Source: an uncultured Clostridia bacterium (lineage in GTDB: Bacteria > Bacillota > Clostridia > Oscillospirales > Acutalibacteraceae). From it: a stretch of DNA of 15,169 bases. The notes under the pieces are model-generated. The model saw only the letters and a list, made by a program, of their open reading frames with translations. It was not told the origin of the DNA and did no database searches. Location of the stretch: positions 1 to 15,169 of the forward strand of contig CALGGQ010000162.1 in NCBI GenBank assembly GCA_937915775.1, given 5' to 3'. The position numbers and the translations under genes were made by a program. Shown here one piece after another: positions 13,031 to 15,169 of this stretch. Every line of letters begins with the position of its first letter. The first letter of the stretch is position 1.

Positions 13031-14026
13031 TTAGGTCACAACAATCTTAAATGCAGAAACATAGTGTTCATCGATTTGTTTTTTTATAAAAGGATTGAAA
13101 TACTCATGACAAGGAACAATTTTTATAGCACCCAAATGAAATTTCGGAATGCCAAAATAATCTGCAATTTGCTGTTTCCGTTTGTTCATTCTTGGAGCAC
13201 GATTAATTCTAAGGAGCAGATAATCGCCTTTGGAATATTTCTTCCAAAAGCGTTCATTAGAATATCGTTTATCAATCATTTCTAAATCTCTGTGTTTTTT
13301 AATTTGTTCCATAGGGGTGGGCATAGCGTGAATAGCTGAAGGATACAATTCTTCTATCAAATCGTTCCATAGCTGGACGTATTTATCCAAGTTAATCTTT
13401 TTTATATCCGTTCTTGCGGCAAAAGCAAGAGACAAAAATTTGGGAGAACTGTTTTCTTCAATTCTATAGTAACTATTCAAATTATGGTTGAGAAAGTATT
13501 CATATTTGGATTTGTTAAATTGTTTTTTAGCAGAAAGATCCATATTGTCCAAAAATGAATATGAGTGAAACATAGCTATGTCAAGAAAAATGTCAACTGC
13601 TGCAGCAACTTGACTTTCTAAATCCATTAGCATTTCTGCATTTATATCACGCTCTTTGCTACCTGTAATAATTCTTTGTGGGCCAAGCTTAATAAATTTG
13701 ATTAAAAATGATGTCTTTTTTATATCAAAATCATCAAGTTCATCCAAATCTCGGAGTAGATTGTTAGAGTCAAGACTGCTGATAATAATTCTTATCTTGT
13801 CTTGTTCTTTAATAATCTTTTTTACTTTCATAAAAGGCAACGTTCGTCCTTCTATTTTAATATTCAATTCTTGAATACATCTGTTTAGTGTTTTATTAAT
13901 TGATGCAATAAAAGAATTAACGGTTTCTTCATCTTTGAATTTTGGGTTATCCAATATGATAAATCTCTCGATGTAACAAGTTGAATAGTTGAGAAGCAAG
14001 GCTCTTTCGCCGTAATTAATATTCAT
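13031..14026 (-). CDS. Hypothetical protein, partner of the DUF2971 protein
   Basis: Encodes 331 residues. GAGGTAG lies 5-6 nt before the ATG, and the ATG overlaps the stop of the DUF2971 gene by 4 bases (ATGA), so the two are translated together. It is soluble, rich in Lys, Asn, Ile and Leu, with no membrane helix or Cys clusters. The middle holds a long helical stretch (INAEMLMDLESQVAAAVDIF), and the C-terminal third is basic (HRDLEMIDKRYSNERFWKKY, then RAPRMNKRKQQIADYFG). I recognise no family or catalytic motif. Tight pairing with a DUF2971 gene suggests a two-component cassette, possibly an effector and its regulator or antitoxin, which is inference. Confidence 0.85.
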   Translation of the reverse strand: MNINYGERALLLNYSTCYIERFIILDNPKFKDEETVNSFIASINKTLNRCIQELNIKIEGRTLPFMKVKKIIKEQDKIRIIISSLDSNNLLRDLDELDDFDIKKTSFLIKFIKLGPQRIITGSKERDINAEMLMDLESQVAAAVDIFLDIAMFHSYSFLDNMDLSAKKQFNKSKYEYFLNHNLNSYYRIEENSSPKFLSLAFAARTDIKKINLDKYVQLWNDLIEELYPSAIHAMPTPMEQIKKHRDLEMIDKRYSNERFWKKYSKGDYLLLRINRAPRMNKRKQQIADYFGIPKFHLGAIKIVPCHEYFNPFIKKQIDEHYVSAFKIVVT

Positions 14027-14889
14027 GATTCTACCTCATCTTCAAAATATATGTTTTCTAATTGACATCCGTTATAATAGAAGGCTATTTTCTTTACTTC
14101 AAATCGATTTCTGCAAAACATTTGAAGAATTCGTTCATTATGCGGTTTTATTTGTTCACCGACAACGACACCGCATATGGCCTTGGAAATTTCTGGCACA
14201 AAAAAATCATTTGCGCCATACGCAACAAAACGATATTCTCTTTCTTGTTCCCAATCCCGCAGTTTACTCAGATAATTGTATTTTACAAAATCCTCATTGT
14301 TCCGAAGAAACTGGACATCGTTAAGACTTCTGGTTACAATATCGCCTTCAAGAGTTGAAAGCAAACGAGTTGCCATATCAGAATTAATTTGAATGTTTTT
14401 CTTGTATTCATTTATGTATGTCACGTTTCCGCAGGTAATTAAGGATGCCCCAAGAGCATTACTTATTAATTCTTTCAATTTTTCTTTATTGAATACAAAA
14501 CATACACCGTTGTTATCTGAAGCATACTGCGCCCACATTCTTGGAAAAGAAAAACCGCGTCCGGAAAAATCGGTATATCGTGTAATCCTATCTACTGTTT
14601 TATTTCGCAGCGGATGATCTGTGGAAAAACACAGCAATTGCACATATTGGTTGTTTGTGAATTTAAAATGCTCAATTAAGCGCGCTACCAGCGCTCTTGA
14701 CAGCTCATTTGTAACAATTTTTGGCTTTGATTCAAGCGTATCGTTCATAGTGGTTACTTTTGAAAACTTAAGCGAATCACCGGATAGTATCATTGCTGCT
14801 TTATCAACATTTGTATAGTGATATACATACTTGGACACATCAAAGTTTTTTTCGTACAGTGTTAGCCATGCATCATTACATATTTTCAT
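14023..14889 (-). CDS. DUF2971 family protein
   Basis: Encodes 288 residues. GGGGGTG lies 5 nt before the ATG at 14889, better than the in-frame upstream start at 14925. The DUF2971 pattern is clear: VYHYTNVDKAAMIL (22-35), LKFSKVTTMNDTLE (40-53), LLCFS (85-89), MWAQYASDNNGVCFVF (118-133) and RDWEQEREYRF (211-221). The family is widespread, often on mobile DNA, and has no firmly known reaction. The His-Tyr-Thr near the start and the WxxExEYR motif near the end recall ADP-ribosyltransferase-like layouts; I offer that only as a hypothesis. It is the first gene of a coupled pair. Confidence 0.9.
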   Translation of the reverse strand: MKICNDAWLTLYEKNFDVSKYVYHYTNVDKAAMILSGDSLKFSKVTTMNDTLESKPKIVTNELSRALVARLIEHFKFTNNQYVQLLCFSTDHPLRNKTVDRITRYTDFSGRGFSFPRMWAQYASDNNGVCFVFNKEKLKELISNALGASLITCGNVTYINEYKKNIQINSDMATRLLSTLEGDIVTRSLNDVQFLRNNEDFVKYNYLSKLRDWEQEREYRFVAYGANDFFVPEISKAICGVVVGEQIKPHNERILQMFCRNRFEVKKIAFYYNGCQLENIYFEDEVES

Positions 14890-14952
14890 ATCGACACCCC
14901 CTTTTTCAACTAAGTAACGATACATTTTTTAAGATGAAAACTAATTATTCAC

Positions 14953-14981
14953 CTACTAAAAAAATAGATGAATTTTGTCAA
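14953..14981 (-). promoter_or_regulatory. Candidate promoter of the DUF2971 operon
   Basis: On the minus strand TTGACA (14981-14976) is followed 17 nt later by TAGTAG (14958-14953), about 64 bases before the DUF2971 start. The -35 is perfect and the -10 is weak. The gene-free, very AT-rich sequence from 14982 to the window end shows no other gene I can support. Confidence 0.45.
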
Positions 14982-15169
14982 AATAACAATAAAAAGGGAT
15001 AAATGCTTGATGTATTTTGATTAACAACAAAAGTTTTCCTATAAGAAAAAATAATTTACAATAGAAAAATATCGCATACACAGACGACAAATATCGCGAA
15101 AGAGGCAACATTTGTCCACAGATATTGAAAGACAAAGCAAAGAACAGATAGAATAACAAAAGCCGATAG

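Noticed and set aside
15062..15130. Repeated AAATATCGC and a GACAAAT/ATTTGTC inverted pair
   Set aside because: Short and in strongly AT-rich DNA at the window edge; not enough to call an origin, operator or repeat array.
14956..15159. Minus-strand hydrophobic frame of 67 codons
   Set aside because: Its Phe/Leu/Ile-rich product is what AT-rich non-coding DNA gives by chance; no ribosome site is seen.
1..15169. CRISPR array, rRNA, complete tRNA or insertion sequence
   Set aside because: No regularly spaced repeats, no complete tRNA cloverleaf, no rRNA-like stretch and no transposase were seen.

Overview
The window looks like accessory DNA from a Gram-positive anaerobe of the Clostridia (probably a gut Oscillospiraceae/Lachnospiraceae-type organism). 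The reasons are strong AGGAGG-type ribosome sites almost everywhere, an Agr-type peptide quorum system, a PcfJ-family protein, a conjugative-transposon-style int/xis module and dense, overlapping operons. No ribosomal, tRNA or core metabolic gene is complete here. The organism assignment is inference.

Left region (1-5958), visibly GC-richer than the rest, is a single run of eight minus-strand genes, many overlapping by a few bases, ending in an intrinsic terminator at 32-69. In transcription order: a putative amidoligase (GCS/ATP-dependent amide-bond former), a MraZ/AbrB-like small protein, two six-helix membrane proteins, a DnaA N-terminal-domain-like protein, a PcfJ-family protein with zinc knuckles, a small AbrB-like protein and an unrecognised protein. 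This mix is typical of integrative/conjugative element or plasmid cargo, but no relaxase or coupling protein is visible.

Boundary (5959-6538): a gene-free stretch with a palindrome, several hairpins, a 26-nt stretch resembling the 3' end of a tRNA-Glu gene followed at once by a strong hairpin, and a 12-bp tandem repeat. Base composition drops to AT-rich to the right. I read this as the probable attachment end of a second element.

Middle region (6539-9617): an int module on the minus strand (MazF/PemK-like protein with a C-terminal zinc ribbon, then excisionase-like HTH, then tyrosine recombinase), a structured GC-rich non-coding island flanked by 13-bp inverted repeats, and a sigma-region-4-like regulator.

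Right region (9563-13017): a rearranged agr locus. agrD-agrB (minus) is divergent from an XRE regulator, a LytTR response regulator and an AgrC-like sensor kinase (plus). The predicted AgrD peptide has no cysteine, so any signal would be a Ser/Thr lactone rather than a thiolactone, or another peptide form. Convergent to it is a coupled two-gene operon (13031-14889) of a DUF2971 protein and a protein of no recognised family, a plausible defence or toxin-antitoxin-like cassette. The likeliest new biology lies in the Cys-less agr signal, the DUF2971 pair and the amidoligase operon.
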